From JAHEJA01 sp965657215 (GTDB lineage Bacteria; Pseudomonadota; Alphaproteobacteria; Rhodobacterales; Rhodobacteraceae): a stretch of DNA of 35,686 nucleotides. A program made the translations under genes and the position numbers. Positions 24,858 through 32,380 of the stretch are shown here, piece after piece. A model generated the notes under the pieces. The model was given only the letters and a program-made list of their open reading frames with translations. It was not told where the DNA came from and made no database searches. The stretch spans positions 1 to 35,686 of the forward strand of contig CBFHNR010000024.1 in NCBI GenBank assembly GCA_965657215.1. Direction: 5' to 3'. Within the stretch, counting starts at the first letter, position 1. Each line of letters begins with the position of its first letter.

Positions 24858-24878
24858 CTAGGATCTCTCTAAATTAAG

Positions 24879-24915
24879 AACGCCGCCAAGAGCGTTTTCC
24901 TGCTCTGGCGGCGTT
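24879..24915 (-). terminator. Strong hairpin between rplO and secY
   Basis: Ten-bp perfect stem aacgccgcca / tggcggcgtt continued by gagc/gctc around an 8-base loop with a one-base bulge. The minus-strand tail is cttaatttag. This could be a partial terminator that sets SecY below r-protein level, or an mRNA processing site. Confidence 0.6.
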
Positions 24916-24967
24916 AAAATGGAAAACTTTAAGTTATGTAAGCAGGCATACTGCCGCACACAACCTT

Positions 24968-25438
24968 TTATTCAGCCGCTGGTGCCGCAATCGTGACAGA
25001 ACCGCCCGCTTTTTCGACAGCTTCAACAGCTGACTTAGACGCGCCAGTCACAACAAGCGTTACTTTTGAGCTGATGTCGCCCTTTGCCAAAACGCGGATG
25101 CCGTCCAATTTACGACGCACCAAACCAGAGGCAACCAAGGCGTCCTCGTTGATTTCGGCTTTTGCGTCCAATTTACCCGCTTCGATGAATTTTTCGATCA
25201 AGCCGAGGTTAACAACAGCGAATTTCTTGGCGTTTGGCTTGTTAAAGCCACGCTTAGGAAGACGTTGGTACAATGGCATTTGACCGCCTTCGTATCCGTT
25301 GATCGCTACACCTGAACGAGATTTTTGACCTTTGATACCACGACCAGCAGTTTTACCTTTGCCGGAACCTGGACCACGCGCTACGCGTTTCTTTTTACGT
25401 GTGGCACCTTCATTATCGCGCAATTCATGCAATTTCAT
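24968..25438 (-). CDS. rplO: 50S ribosomal protein L15
   Basis: 156 residues from the ATG at 25438, which has aggag upstream and starts MKLHELRDNEGATRKKKRV; a longer frame to 25492 lacks both. Gly/Arg/Lys-rich N-terminal extension GPGSGKGKTAGRGIKGQKSR and YEGGQMPLYQRLPKRGF are diagnostic. L15 is needed early in 50S assembly. It lies 250 bases beyond rpmD, across a terminator. Confidence 0.97.
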   Translation of the reverse strand: MKLHELRDNEGATRKKKRVARGPGSGKGKTAGRGIKGQKSRSGVAINGYEGGQMPLYQRLPKRGFNKPNAKKFAVVNLGLIEKFIEAGKLDAKAEINEDALVASGLVRRKLDGIRVLAKGDISSKVTLVVTGASKSAVEAVEKAGGSVTIAAPAAE

Positions 25439-25533
25439 GTCGCTTCTCCTTTTTGCCGGAACTACCCCCCGATTTAGCGACAAAAGGGGCAAACGCGGCG
25501 TTACGATTCTTGTTCCAATACCAGAACATTGGC

Positions 25534-25562
25534 GTGATATCTAAAACTTACCCTGAACGCAA
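25534..25562 (-). promoter_or_regulatory. Candidate promoter of rplO-secY-adk
   Basis: Minus-strand TTGCGT, 17-base spacer, TATCAC, in the 250-base gap after the rpmD terminator. The same TTGCGT -35 with 17-base spacing is seen upstream of rpmC. Confidence 0.4.
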
Positions 25563-25641
25563 TCACAAATAGACCGCGACTAGTTCTCGAGTATTCTCAA
25601 TGTTTCACTATGTCAGAAATTCGGCCGAAAGGGTTATAATG

Positions 25642-25671
25642 AAAAACGCCCCGCAAGAGCGAGGCGTTTTT
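25642..25671 (-). terminator. Terminator after rpmD
   Basis: Thirteen-bp stem with one mismatch (aaaaacgccccgc / gcgaggcgttttt), four-base loop; T-runs flank it on both strands. It starts 17 bases past the rpmD stop and splits the spc cluster. Confidence 0.85.
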
Positions 25672-25688
25672 TGTTTCTTTCAACGAGC

Positions 25689-25877
25689 TTAGTCGCGCTC
25701 TTCGATGATCTCAACGAGGTGAGAAATCTTTGCGACCATTCCGCGGATAGAAGGTGTGTCCTCTAGTTCGCGGGTTTTGTGCATTTTGTTCAAGCCCAAG
25801 CCGATCAGTGTTTTGCGCTGAATTTCAGGGCGACGGATCGGAGAACCGATTTGTTTTACAACGATGGTTTTTGCCAT
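25689..25877 (-). CDS. rpmD: 50S ribosomal protein L30
   Basis: 62 residues: KTIVVKQIGSPIRRPEIQRK and GLGLNKMHKTRELEDTPSIRG (read as GLGLNKMHKTREL, then EDTPSIRGMV) are the standard L30 core. The start has aggagc-type Shine-Dalgarno spacing after rpsE. It is the last gene before a strong terminator. Confidence 0.97.
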   Translation of the reverse strand: MAKTIVVKQIGSPIRRPEIQRKTLIGLGLNKMHKTRELEDTPSIRGMVAKISHLVEIIEERD

Positions 25878-25889
25878 TGTATCAGCTCC

Positions 25890-26450
25890 TTACGCTTCTG
25901 CAGTTTCAGTTGCTTCTTCTTTACGAAGAATGTCAGCAACTTTTTTACCGCGACGCTGTGCAACCATACGTGGGCTCATTTCTAGTTTGAGACCATCGAT
26001 TGTTGCGCGGATCATGTTGTACGGGTTTTGTGAACCGATTGACTTTGCAACCACGTCCTGAACACCCAACATTTCAAATACCGCACGCATCGGACCACCG
26101 GCAATAATACCAGTACCCTGTGGGGCTGTGCGCATGACCACTTTACCAGCGCCGTGACGGCCCTCGATGTCGTGGTGCAACGTACGACCCTCACGCAATG
26201 GAACGCGGATCATTTGACGCTTGGCTTGCTCAGTGGCCTTGCGGATCGCTTCGGGAACTTCTTTGGCTTTACCTTTGCCAAAGCCGACGCGGCCTTTTTG
26301 GTCACCGACCACTACCAAAGCAGCAAAGCCAAAACGCTTACCACCTTTAACGGTCTTTGATACACGGTTGATCGCTACGAGACGATCGGCGAACTCTGGT
26401 GCTGCGTCTTCACGATCGCGGCGACCTTTGTTATTTGGTTCTTTAGCCAT
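25890..26450 (-). CDS. rpsE: 30S ribosomal protein S5
   Basis: 186 residues. The N-terminal double-stranded-RNA-binding domain contains RVSKTVKGGKRFGFAALVV and GFGKGKAKEVPEAIRKA; the C-terminal half has GTGIIAGGPMRAVFEMLG. S5 takes part in decoding fidelity. It begins 12 bases after the apparent rplR stop, with aaggaga as ribosome binding site. Confidence 0.98.
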   Translation of the reverse strand: MAKEPNNKGRRDREDAAPEFADRLVAINRVSKTVKGGKRFGFAALVVVGDQKGRVGFGKGKAKEVPEAIRKATEQAKRQMIRVPLREGRTLHHDIEGRHGAGKVVMRTAPQGTGIIAGGPMRAVFEMLGVQDVVAKSIGSQNPYNMIRATIDGLKLEMSPRMVAQRRGKKVADILRKEEATETAEA

Positions 26451-26462
26451 AACTTCGTCTCC

Positions 26463-26678
26463 TTAGNNNNNNNNNNNNNNNNNNNNNNNNNNNNNNNNNN
26501 NNNNNNNNNNNNNNNNNNNNNNNNNNNNNNNNNNNNNNNNNNNNNNNNNNNNNNNNNNNNNNNTATTTTTGTTGCTGCGGTGAATGGATAGACGCATGCG
26601 TCCTGCATTCACTTTGCGAAGTTTGTTCCGAACGCGCAGGCGGCGCTTCAGAAACAGGGTTCTTTTGCTGTTTGCCAT
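26463..26678 (-). CDS. rplR: 50S ribosomal protein L18, interrupted by an assembly gap
   Basis: Only the first 38 residues are readable (MANSKRTLFLKRRLRVRN then KLRKVNAGRMRLSIHRSNKN); the rest is hidden by Ns. The TAA at 26463-26465 immediately before the rpsE ribosome binding site is probably its stop. L18 here should be about 119 residues (360 bases with stop), yet only 216 bases lie between start and that stop, so the gap as written is roughly 140 bases too short. L18 binds 5S rRNA with L5. The gene is presumably intact in the organism. Confidence 0.9.
   Translation of the reverse strand: MANSKRTLFLKRRLRVRNKLRKVNAGRMRLSIHRSNKNXXXXXXXXXXXXXXXXXXXXXXXXXXXXXXXXX
26467..26563. other. Assembly gap (97 Ns)
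   Basis: Run of N inside rplR. Its length does not match the missing part of L18 (see rplR), so it should be read as a gap of unknown size. Confidence 0.99.
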
Positions 26679-26689
26679 ATCTAACGTCC

Positions 26690-27223
26690 TTACTTCTTCT
26701 TGCCTTCTTTGCGGAAGACAAATTCGCCTTTGTAACGGATACCTTTGCCTTTGTAGGGCTCAGGCTTACGCCATTCACGAATATTTGCTGCAACCTGACC
26801 AACGAGCTGTTGATCAATGCCTTCCACAACGATTTCTGTTTGCTTAGGTGCGGTGACTGTCACGCCTGCTGGCACTTCGAAGTCAACGTCGTGTGACAAA
26901 CCAAGGTTCAACTTAAGTACGTTGCCTTGCATTTGCGCACGATAACCAACACCCTGGATTTCAAGCTCTTTCTTAAAGCCGCCTGAAACGCCTTCGACCA
27001 AGTTCGCAACCATTGTGCGGGTCATGCCCCACTGTTGGCGTGCGCGCTTTGATTTGCCGCGTGGTGTTACTGTTACGTTGTTATCTTCGACTGTGATTGT
27101 CACGTCGTCTGAAGCGTTGAAAGTACGAGTGCCTTTCGGGCCTTTGACTTCAATAGTCTGACCAGAAACAGATGCAGTTACACCTGAAGCCAACTCGACC
27201 GGTTTTTTACCAATACGAGACAT
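26690..27223 (-). CDS. rplF: 50S ribosomal protein L6
   Basis: 177 residues from the ATG at 27223, preceded by ggaggt; the frame extends to 27268 without a ribosome binding site and overlaps rpsH. It begins MSRIGKKPVELASGV and ends with the L6 signature PEPYKGKGIRYKGE. L6 lies at the base of the L7/L12 stalk near the sarcin-ricin loop. Confidence 0.98.
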   Translation of the reverse strand: MSRIGKKPVELASGVTASVSGQTIEVKGPKGTRTFNASDDVTITVEDNNVTVTPRGKSKRARQQWGMTRTMVANLVEGVSGGFKKELEIQGVGYRAQMQGNVLKLNLGLSHDVDFEVPAGVTVTAPKQTEIVVEGIDQQLVGQVAANIREWRKPEPYKGKGIRYKGEFVFRKEGKKK

Positions 27224-27233
27224 CCAGACCTCC

Positions 27234-27626
27234 TTAGAAGACTGTGCAGAGCACTTCGCCGCCAACATTGGCAGAGCGCGCAGCTGCGTCAGACATCACA
27301 CCTTTAGAGGTGGAGACAATCGACATACCTAGTCCCTGACGGACTGTTGGGATGTCATTAACGCCTAGGTAAACGCGACGGCCAGGTTTAGAAACCCGCT
27401 TCACTTCACGAATAACAGGGACGCCATCGAAATACTTTAGGCTGATTTCAATCGCTGGGTGGCCGTCGGCTCCAGTGACTTTTTCATAACCGCGAATGTA
27501 ACCTTCATCTTGAAGCACATCCAAAACCCAAGCACGAAGCTTAGACGCCGGAGTGACAACAGTGGACTTGCCACGCATCTGAGAGTTACGGATACGGGTG
27601 AGCATATCGCCGATAGGATCGTTCAT
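27234..27626 (-). CDS. rpsH: 30S ribosomal protein S8
   Basis: 130 residues: NDPIGDMLTRIRNSQM at the start and GLGMSIVSTSKGVMSDAAAR plus GGEVLCTVF at the end. In E. coli S8 is also the translational repressor of the spc operon, binding the mRNA near the L5 start; whether this applies here is unknown. It lies 10 bases before rplF. Confidence 0.98.
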   Translation of the reverse strand: MNDPIGDMLTRIRNSQMRGKSTVVTPASKLRAWVLDVLQDEGYIRGYEKVTGADGHPAIEISLKYFDGVPVIREVKRVSKPGRRVYLGVNDIPTVRQGLGMSIVSTSKGVMSDAAARSANVGGEVLCTVF

Positions 27627-27638
27627 ATCGTCTCTCCC

Positions 27639-27944
27639 TTACCAGCTAGATTTGACGATGCCAGGCATAAGTCCGTTCGAACCCAGTTCACGCAACGCAA
27701 TACGAGAAACTTTAAGCTTACGGTAGTAAGCATGGGGACGACCGGTCAACTGACAACGGTTGTGTAAACGTGTAGCCGAGCTGTTGCGCGGCAATTTAGC
27801 CAATTTCAAGCGCGCTTTAAAGCGTTCTTCCATTGGGCGATTTTCATCATTCGCGATTTCTTTAAGCTCCGCGCGTTTGGCAGCATAACGCTCTACCAAC
27901 GCTTGGCGCTTCTTTTCGCGTTCGATCATTGCTTTTTTAGCCAT
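27639..27944 (-). CDS. rpsN: 30S ribosomal protein S14, zinc-free type
   Basis: 101 residues, the long form without CxxC zinc motifs. It begins AKKAMIEREKKRQALVERY and ends RELGSNGLMPGIVKSSW; CQLTGRPHAYYRKLKVSR is the conserved RNA-binding part. It sits between rplE and rpsH as in other spc clusters. Confidence 0.98.
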   Translation of the reverse strand: MAKKAMIEREKKRQALVERYAAKRAELKEIANDENRPMEERFKARLKLAKLPRNSSATRLHNRCQLTGRPHAYYRKLKVSRIALRELGSNGLMPGIVKSSW

Positions 27945-27963
27945 GTCTCTTCCTTCCCGCGGA

Positions 27964-28527
27964 TCAGCTATTAAAAGGCATGTTGAGATGCTTCAACAGC
28001 GCTTTTGCTTCCGCGTCGGTTTTTGCGGTGGTGGCGATTACGATATCCATACCCCAGTTTTCATCTACTTTATCAAAGTCGATTTCTGGGAATACGATGT
28101 GCTCTTTGATACCCATGGCATAGTTGCCACGACCGTCAAATGATTTACCAGATACGCCGCGGAAGTCGCGGATACGTGGCATAGCAACGGTGATCAAACG
28201 ATCCATGAATTCGTACATACGAACGCCGCGGAGTGTCACTTTGGCACCCAATGGCATTTCTTCACGAACACGGAAACCCGCGATGGATTTTTTCGCTTTC
28301 GTAATCACAGCGTGTTGACCAGCAATCGCAGTCAAATCGGCCTGAGCTGATTTCGCTTTTTTGCTGTCTTTCACCGCTTCTGCACCGCAACCGATGTTCA
28401 GAACGATTTTGTCAAGACGAGGGATCATCATGTCGTTTTTGTAACCGAACTCTTCTTTAAGAGCAGCTTTGATGCGGGCATCAAAATCGGCACGTAAACG
28501 CGGGGTGTAGTTAGCAGTATCAAGCAT
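27964..28527 (-). CDS. rplE: 50S ribosomal protein L5
   Basis: 187 residues from the ATG at 28527; the codon before it is TTG, which would add one residue, but ATG is preferred. The core includes DKIVLNIGCGAEAVKDSKK, GAKVTLRGVRMYEFMDRL and IDFDKVDENWGMDIVI. L5 binds 5S rRNA and contacts P-site tRNA. It overlaps the rplX stop by 8 bases, so translation is coupled. Confidence 0.98.
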   Translation of the reverse strand: MLDTANYTPRLRADFDARIKAALKEEFGYKNDMMIPRLDKIVLNIGCGAEAVKDSKKAKSAQADLTAIAGQHAVITKAKKSIAGFRVREEMPLGAKVTLRGVRMYEFMDRLITVAMPRIRDFRGVSGKSFDGRGNYAMGIKEHIVFPEIDFDKVDENWGMDIVIATTAKTDAEAKALLKHLNMPFNS

Positions 28528-28831
28528 CAATCACATCCCCTGTGGTTTTTGCAATGCGCACTTTCTTGCCGTCTTCAACTTTGAAGCCAACACGAGTTGC
28601 TTTGCCGTTTGCATCCAAAAGAGCCAAATTCGAAAGCTGAATTGGCATTGCTTTTGGTAGACGGCCACCTTGCGCAGTTTGAGTTTGACGCTGGTGACGG
28701 ATCGCCATGTTGACACCGTCAACAACAGCTTTGCCCGCTTTTGGGTCAACAGAGGCGATAGTGCCCTCTTTACCCTTGTCTTTACCAGCAAGCACGACGA
28801 CCTTGTCGCCTTTACGGAGTTTAGCAGCCAT
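28520..28831 (-). CDS. rplX: 50S ribosomal protein L24
   Basis: 103 residues with the KOW motif at the start (KLRKGDKVVVLAGKDKGKEG) and PIQLSNLALLDANGKATRV in the middle. L24 is an assembly initiator protein of the large subunit. It overlaps rplN by one base (TAATG) and rplE by 8. Confidence 0.98.
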   Translation of the reverse strand: MAAKLRKGDKVVVLAGKDKGKEGTIASVDPKAGKAVVDGVNMAIRHQRQTQTAQGGRLPKAMPIQLSNLALLDANGKATRVGFKVEDGKKVRIAKTTGDVIDA

Positions 28832-29199
28832 TATAGCACCTCCGGAGCAAGTGAAATGATCTTCATAAAGTTCTTTGCACGCAACTCACGAACAACTGGG
28901 CCAAAAATACGTGTGCCAACTGGCTCACCGGCATTGTTCAAGATAACTGCTGCGTTGCTGTCGAACCGGATGGCTGTGCCATCTTCGCGACGAACTTCTT
29001 TGGCTGTGCGAACAACAACGGCCTTACGGACGTCGCCTTTTTTCACACGGCCGCGTGGGATGGCTTCCTTAACCGAAACAACAATAATGTCGCCTACGGA
29101 TGCGTATTTACGCTTGGAACCACCCAACACTTTGATGCACTGAACTCGGCGTGCGCCAGAGTTGTCAGCAACATCCAGATTTGTTTGCATCTGGATCAT
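28831..29199 (-). CDS. rplN: 50S ribosomal protein L14
   Basis: 122 residues: MIQMQTNLDVADNSGARRVQ, KEAIPRGRVKKGDVRKAVVV and the C-terminal GPVVRELRAKNFMKIISLAPEVL region. L14 contacts 16S rRNA helix 14 in an intersubunit bridge. The start follows gggagac, 86 bases after rpsQ. Confidence 0.98.
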   Translation of the reverse strand: MIQMQTNLDVADNSGARRVQCIKVLGGSKRKYASVGDIIVVSVKEAIPRGRVKKGDVRKAVVVRTAKEVRREDGTAIRFDSNAAVILNNAGEPVGTRIFGPVVRELRAKNFMKIISLAPEVL

Positions 29200-29285
29200 G
29201 TGGTGTCTCCCGACCTTTGGGGTTTTCTGAACTGACTCAGAGGTGTTTTCCCCAGGGTTTCGTTAATGCCGAAAAGACCCGAAGC

Positions 29286-29516
29286 TTACGCTTCGAGAAC
29301 TTCCCAACGTTTCGTTTTCGATTTAGGTGCACATTCGATGATGCGGACTGTGTCACCTACCTTGAAAGCGTTCTTTTCATCGTGCGCCCGATATTTCTTG
29401 GACTTACGAATAGTTTTAGCCAGAACTGGGTGTTTGAAACGGCGTTCAACCGATACAGTTACTGTCTGTTCATTTGCGTCACTTGTCACAACGCCTTGCA
29501 GAATACGTTTAGGCAT
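29286..29516 (-). CDS. rpsQ: 30S ribosomal protein S17
   Basis: 76 residues, an OB-fold protein: MPKRILQGVVTSDANEQTVT, then YRAHDEKNAFKVGDTVRIIE. S17 helps initiate small-subunit folding. It follows rpmC by 12 bases. Confidence 0.98.
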   Translation of the reverse strand: MPKRILQGVVTSDANEQTVTVSVERRFKHPVLAKTIRKSKKYRAHDEKNAFKVGDTVRIIECAPKSKTKRWEVLEA

Positions 29517-29528
29517 AAAACAGGCTCC

Positions 29529-29729
29529 TTATTCTGCAGCCGCTGCGGCTTTTTCGTTCAAAATAGTCAACACACGTGCAACGTCACGCTTCACAGAGCG
29601 CATACGTGCAGTTGTTTCCAGTTGACCGGTGGCCTGTTGAAAGCGCAGGTTGAATGCTTCTTTCTTCAGGTTGGCAAGATCATCACGGAGCTGGTCCGGC
29701 GTCTTGTCACGCAATTCTTGGGCGTTCAT
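29529..29729 (-). CDS. rpmC: 50S ribosomal protein L29
   Basis: 66 residues from the ATG at 29729 (MNAQELRDKTPDQLRDDLAN), 8 bases after aagga; the frame extends to 29822, but this upstream part is the leader described next. EAFNLRFQQATGQLETTARMR is the usual L29 helix region. L29 borders the exit tunnel and helps bind trigger factor and SRP. Normally rplP precedes it; here it is the first gene of the cluster. Confidence 0.97.
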   Translation of the reverse strand: MNAQELRDKTPDQLRDDLANLKKEAFNLRFQQATGQLETTARMRSVKRDVARVLTILNEKAAAAAE

Positions 29730-29803
29730 AGCCATCTTCCTTTTCTCAAACACCAGCGAGCCCCTGTATCTGGGTGACCCGTTCCCTAGTGGATAAATGT
29801 GTT

Positions 29804-29848
29804 GCTTACGCAAAATAAGCACAGGCCGATTCTCTCGAACCAGCCTGT
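29804..29848 (-). promoter_or_regulatory. Structured 5' leader of the rpmC (spc) operon
   Basis: Minus-strand RNA would begin with a 12-bp stem (29848-29837 with 29832-29821), fully paired counting two G-U pairs and closed by a GAGA (GNRA) tetraloop, followed at once by a 5-bp hairpin gctta/taagc (29820-29804). The first stem lies only a few bases after the expected transcription start of the candidate promoter. It could be an autoregulatory r-protein site or a 5' stabilising hairpin. Confidence 0.55.
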
Positions 29849-29858
29849 AACTGCGGTG

Positions 29859-29887
29859 TCATTACAGTGAACATGTGCTGGACGCAA
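29859..29887 (-). promoter_or_regulatory. Candidate promoter of the rpmC operon
   Basis: Minus-strand TTGCGT, 17-base spacer, TAATGA, in the divergent gap between rpmC and the plus-strand oxygenase-like gene. Confidence 0.45.
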
Positions 29888-29993
29888 GCCCATCTCAGCA
29901 GAATTCCCAAATATAGCATTGCTTTGCGTGAATTTGGCGTGACATGGCAATTATGTCTGGAAATGTGATCCCATTTAATCATAAGAGACCACC

Positions 29994-30614
29994 ATGAGCA
30001 CTCTTAAAAACCACTTCGTTACGCCAATCTATCATGCCTCTCTATCAGAGCTTGGTCAGCCCGTTGATATGTCCGAGCTTGCAGCTTCCTGCTGGTCCAT
30101 CGCCGATGATGACGAAGCAGGTCAAGACTGGTGCGAGGAAAATGGATACCCTGGCTATACCAGTTATGCCTCTTTAACCGACCTTGGGTGGCGCTTTCCT
30201 ATTTTTGCTGAGCTTATCAAGATTTTGGACGCGCATGTAGCGGCCTTTGTGGACACATTAGATTTCGACCTTGGTGATAAAGAGGTCAAGCTAGAAGACA
30301 TCTGGATCAACATCCTACCAGAGGGCGGAACACATTCTAATCACATTCACCCTCATTCGGTGATTTCTGGAACAACCTATATCGAGATGCCAGAGGGCAC
30401 GAGTGCGATTAAATTCGAAGACCCCCGCCTCAGCCGCATGATGGCGGCCCCTCCTCGCAAGAAAGACGCCCAAGACCATCTGCGCCAATTCATCTATATG
30501 AGCCCCAAAGTGGGCGATGTCATCCTTTGGGAAAGCTGGCTGCGCCACGAGGTGCCAATGAACATGGCAGAAGATGAACGTATTTCTGTGAGCTTTAATT
30601 ATAACTGGAGCTGA
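29994..30614 (+). CDS. TIGR02466-family putative 2OG-Fe(II) oxygenase
   Basis: 206 residues, the usual length. The jelly-roll core shows THSNHIHPHSVISGTTYIE (His114, 117, 119, 121), then VILWESWLRHEVP (His185) and DERISVSFNYNW (Arg196). These fit a facial triad of two histidines and a carboxylate-equivalent plus the arginine that holds 2-oxoglutarate, although the family has no established substrate that I know. The start is ATG at 29994 after a weak aagaga. It stands alone, divergent from rpmC and 132 bases before manB. Confidence 0.85.
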   Translation: MSTLKNHFVTPIYHASLSELGQPVDMSELAASCWSIADDDEAGQDWCEENGYPGYTSYASLTDLGWRFPIFAELIKILDAHVAAFVDTLDFDLGDKEVKLEDIWINILPEGGTHSNHIHPHSVISGTTYIEMPEGTSAIKFEDPRLSRMMAAPPRKKDAQDHLRQFIYMSPKVGDVILWESWLRHEVPMNMAEDERISVSFNYNWS

Positions 30615-30746
30615 AAACGCTCAGGATATGATTGCAACACTAGGTCTGTCTCTGCCTCACCAGTGGCGCGCTTTGCTTGACATCAGACCTGTGCCCGTAA
30701 ACATCTTCTATATTTAGATACGCCCCTATAACAAAGAGACCCACAG

Positions 30747-32126
30747 ATGACGAATATGACCTGCTTCAAAGCCTACGACATTCGCGGTGAAATCAACGTG
30801 AACATTGATGAAGACGTCGCCTATCGTGTTGGGCGCGCTGTTGCGCAGCATTTTGGCGCGAAAACCATCGTGATCGGCTTTGATGCACGTGAAACCAGCC
30901 CTGCTTTTGCTCAGGCCGCGGCCCAAGGGGTCAAAGATGCCGGTGCTGATGTTCTCGACATTGGGCTTGCGGGTACAGAGGAAATGTATTGGGCCGTGAG
31001 CGAATTCGGGGCATGCGCTGGGATTGAAGTGACGGCCTCGCATAATCCAATTAATTACAACGGGATGAAGATTGTGAAATCTGGGTCACGCCCCTTGGAC
31101 GATGCCAGTGATTTCCAAGTTATCAAGTCATTGGCCGAGGCTGCGGATTGGACCACGGCTGATCACATTGGACAATCTTTGGACTACACCAAAGAGGCGC
31201 GCAAAGCCTATGTGGATCAAGTGCTTAGCTTCTTAGACCTCACCGCATTGACGCCTTTGAAAATTGTCGTGAACTCAGGCAATGGCGCCGCTGGGCCGAC
31301 CTTTGATGCCATCGCGGATCGCCTAAAAGAACAAGGCGCACCGCTTGAATTTACCTTAGTGCATCACACACCAGATCACACCTTTCCCAATGGTATCCCC
31401 AACCCGCTCTTGCCTAAAAACCACGCCGCGACAGGGGATGTCGTCAAAGAGGTCGGTGCGGATTTCGGGATTGCTTTTGATGGGGATTTTGATCGCTGTT
31501 TCTTTTTCGACGAACACGGCGCCTTTGTTCCCGGGGAATATGTCGTTGGATTACTCGCGTCAATTTTCCTAGAAAAGGAAGCCGGTGCCAAGATTGTTCA
31601 TGATCCGCGCGTCATCTGGAACACACAAGATATTGTGACCCAAAAAGGCGGGACCGCTATCCAGTCCAAAACGGGGCATGCGTTTATCAAGCAGATCATG
31701 CGCGATACTCAAGCGGTTTATGGCGGCGAAATGTCGGCGCATCACTATTTCCGCGACTTTGCCTATTGCGACAGCGGCATGATCCCTTGGGTTCTCGTGG
31801 CAGAGCTTGTCTCTCGCTCGGGTCGCTCTTTGGGGGACTGGGTCAAGGATCGTTTCACGGCCTTCCCAAGCTCGGGGGAAACCAACTTTACCGTTGAAGA
31901 TGCGAATGAAGCCATTGAAAACGTTTCCTCTTTTTACAAGGATCAAGCGATTTCCATTGATGAAACGGACGGCCTGAGCTTTAACTTTGACAACTGGCGC
32001 TTTAACCTTCGCAAATCCAACACAGAACCCTTGGTTCGCCTCAATGTCGAAAGCAAAGCAGGCGGCATGGCCTTGGACGAGATTGTGTCAGACATAGCCA
32101 ACAGACTGGGCGGCACTGTCAGCTAA
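30747..32126 (+). CDS. manB: Phosphomannomutase/phosphoglucomutase, ManB type
   Basis: 459 residues. The phosphoserine loop is TASHNP (Ser98), the metal loop DGDFDR (Asp245, 247, 249), the sugar-binding loop GGEMSAHHYFR near residue 330, and the phosphate-binding loop RKSNTEPLVRLN near 425. It converts mannose-6-phosphate to mannose-1-phosphate (and probably glucose phosphates) for GDP-mannose and surface polysaccharide synthesis. No manC or glycosyltransferase genes adjoin it. A second ATG three codons in is equally possible as start. Confidence 0.93.
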   Translation: MTNMTCFKAYDIRGEINVNIDEDVAYRVGRAVAQHFGAKTIVIGFDARETSPAFAQAAAQGVKDAGADVLDIGLAGTEEMYWAVSEFGACAGIEVTASHNPINYNGMKIVKSGSRPLDDASDFQVIKSLAEAADWTTADHIGQSLDYTKEARKAYVDQVLSFLDLTALTPLKIVVNSGNGAAGPTFDAIADRLKEQGAPLEFTLVHHTPDHTFPNGIPNPLLPKNHAATGDVVKEVGADFGIAFDGDFDRCFFFDEHGAFVPGEYVVGLLASIFLEKEAGAKIVHDPRVIWNTQDIVTQKGGTAIQSKTGHAFIKQIMRDTQAVYGGEMSAHHYFRDFAYCDSGMIPWVLVAELVSRSGRSLGDWVKDRFTAFPSSGETNFTVEDANEAIENVSSFYKDQAISIDETDGLSFNFDNWRFNLRKSNTEPLVRLNVESKAGGMALDEIVSDIANRLGGTVS

Positions 32127-32221
32127 GCTAACCCCAAAATCGCTGTCTGTAACGCATCAGTATCACGTCGGTATTATGTCAGTAAATCACACGCGCGTGC
32201 TCAAAGACCACTAAACAACAA

Positions 32222-32247
32222 GGAGGCCGGCTTTTACGCCGACCTCC
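32222..32247. terminator. Bidirectional terminator between manB and the cyd operon
   Basis: Ten-base arms ggaggccggc / gccgacctcc (one G-T wobble position) around a 6-base loop. The minus-strand tail is ttgtttag. It separates convergent transcription units. Confidence 0.75.
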
Positions 32248-32275
32248 CGCAATAATAACCTCGCAAGTTACGAGA

Positions 32276-32380
32276 TCAGATCACCAGTTTTATCGCATAG
32301 GCGACGATGCCGAGGGCCAGAATGCTGGCGCACCAGAGCCCCACGAACCAGAGCCATTTTTGAACGAGTGAGCGGTTCAT
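32276..32380 (-). CDS. DUF2474-like small membrane subunit of the bd oxidase
   Basis: 34 residues, too short for routine gene calling: MNRSLVQKWLWFVGLWC, then ASILALGIVAYAIKLVI. One membrane helix with an aromatic-rich N-terminal half. Its ATG overlaps the cydB stop as TGATG, so it is made with CydB. Position and sequence match the DUF2474 family found after cioAB-type genes, analogous to CydX, which stabilises the E. coli oxidase and its haems. Role by analogy. Confidence 0.8.
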   Translation of the reverse strand: MNRSLVQKWLWFVGLWCASILALGIVAYAIKLVI

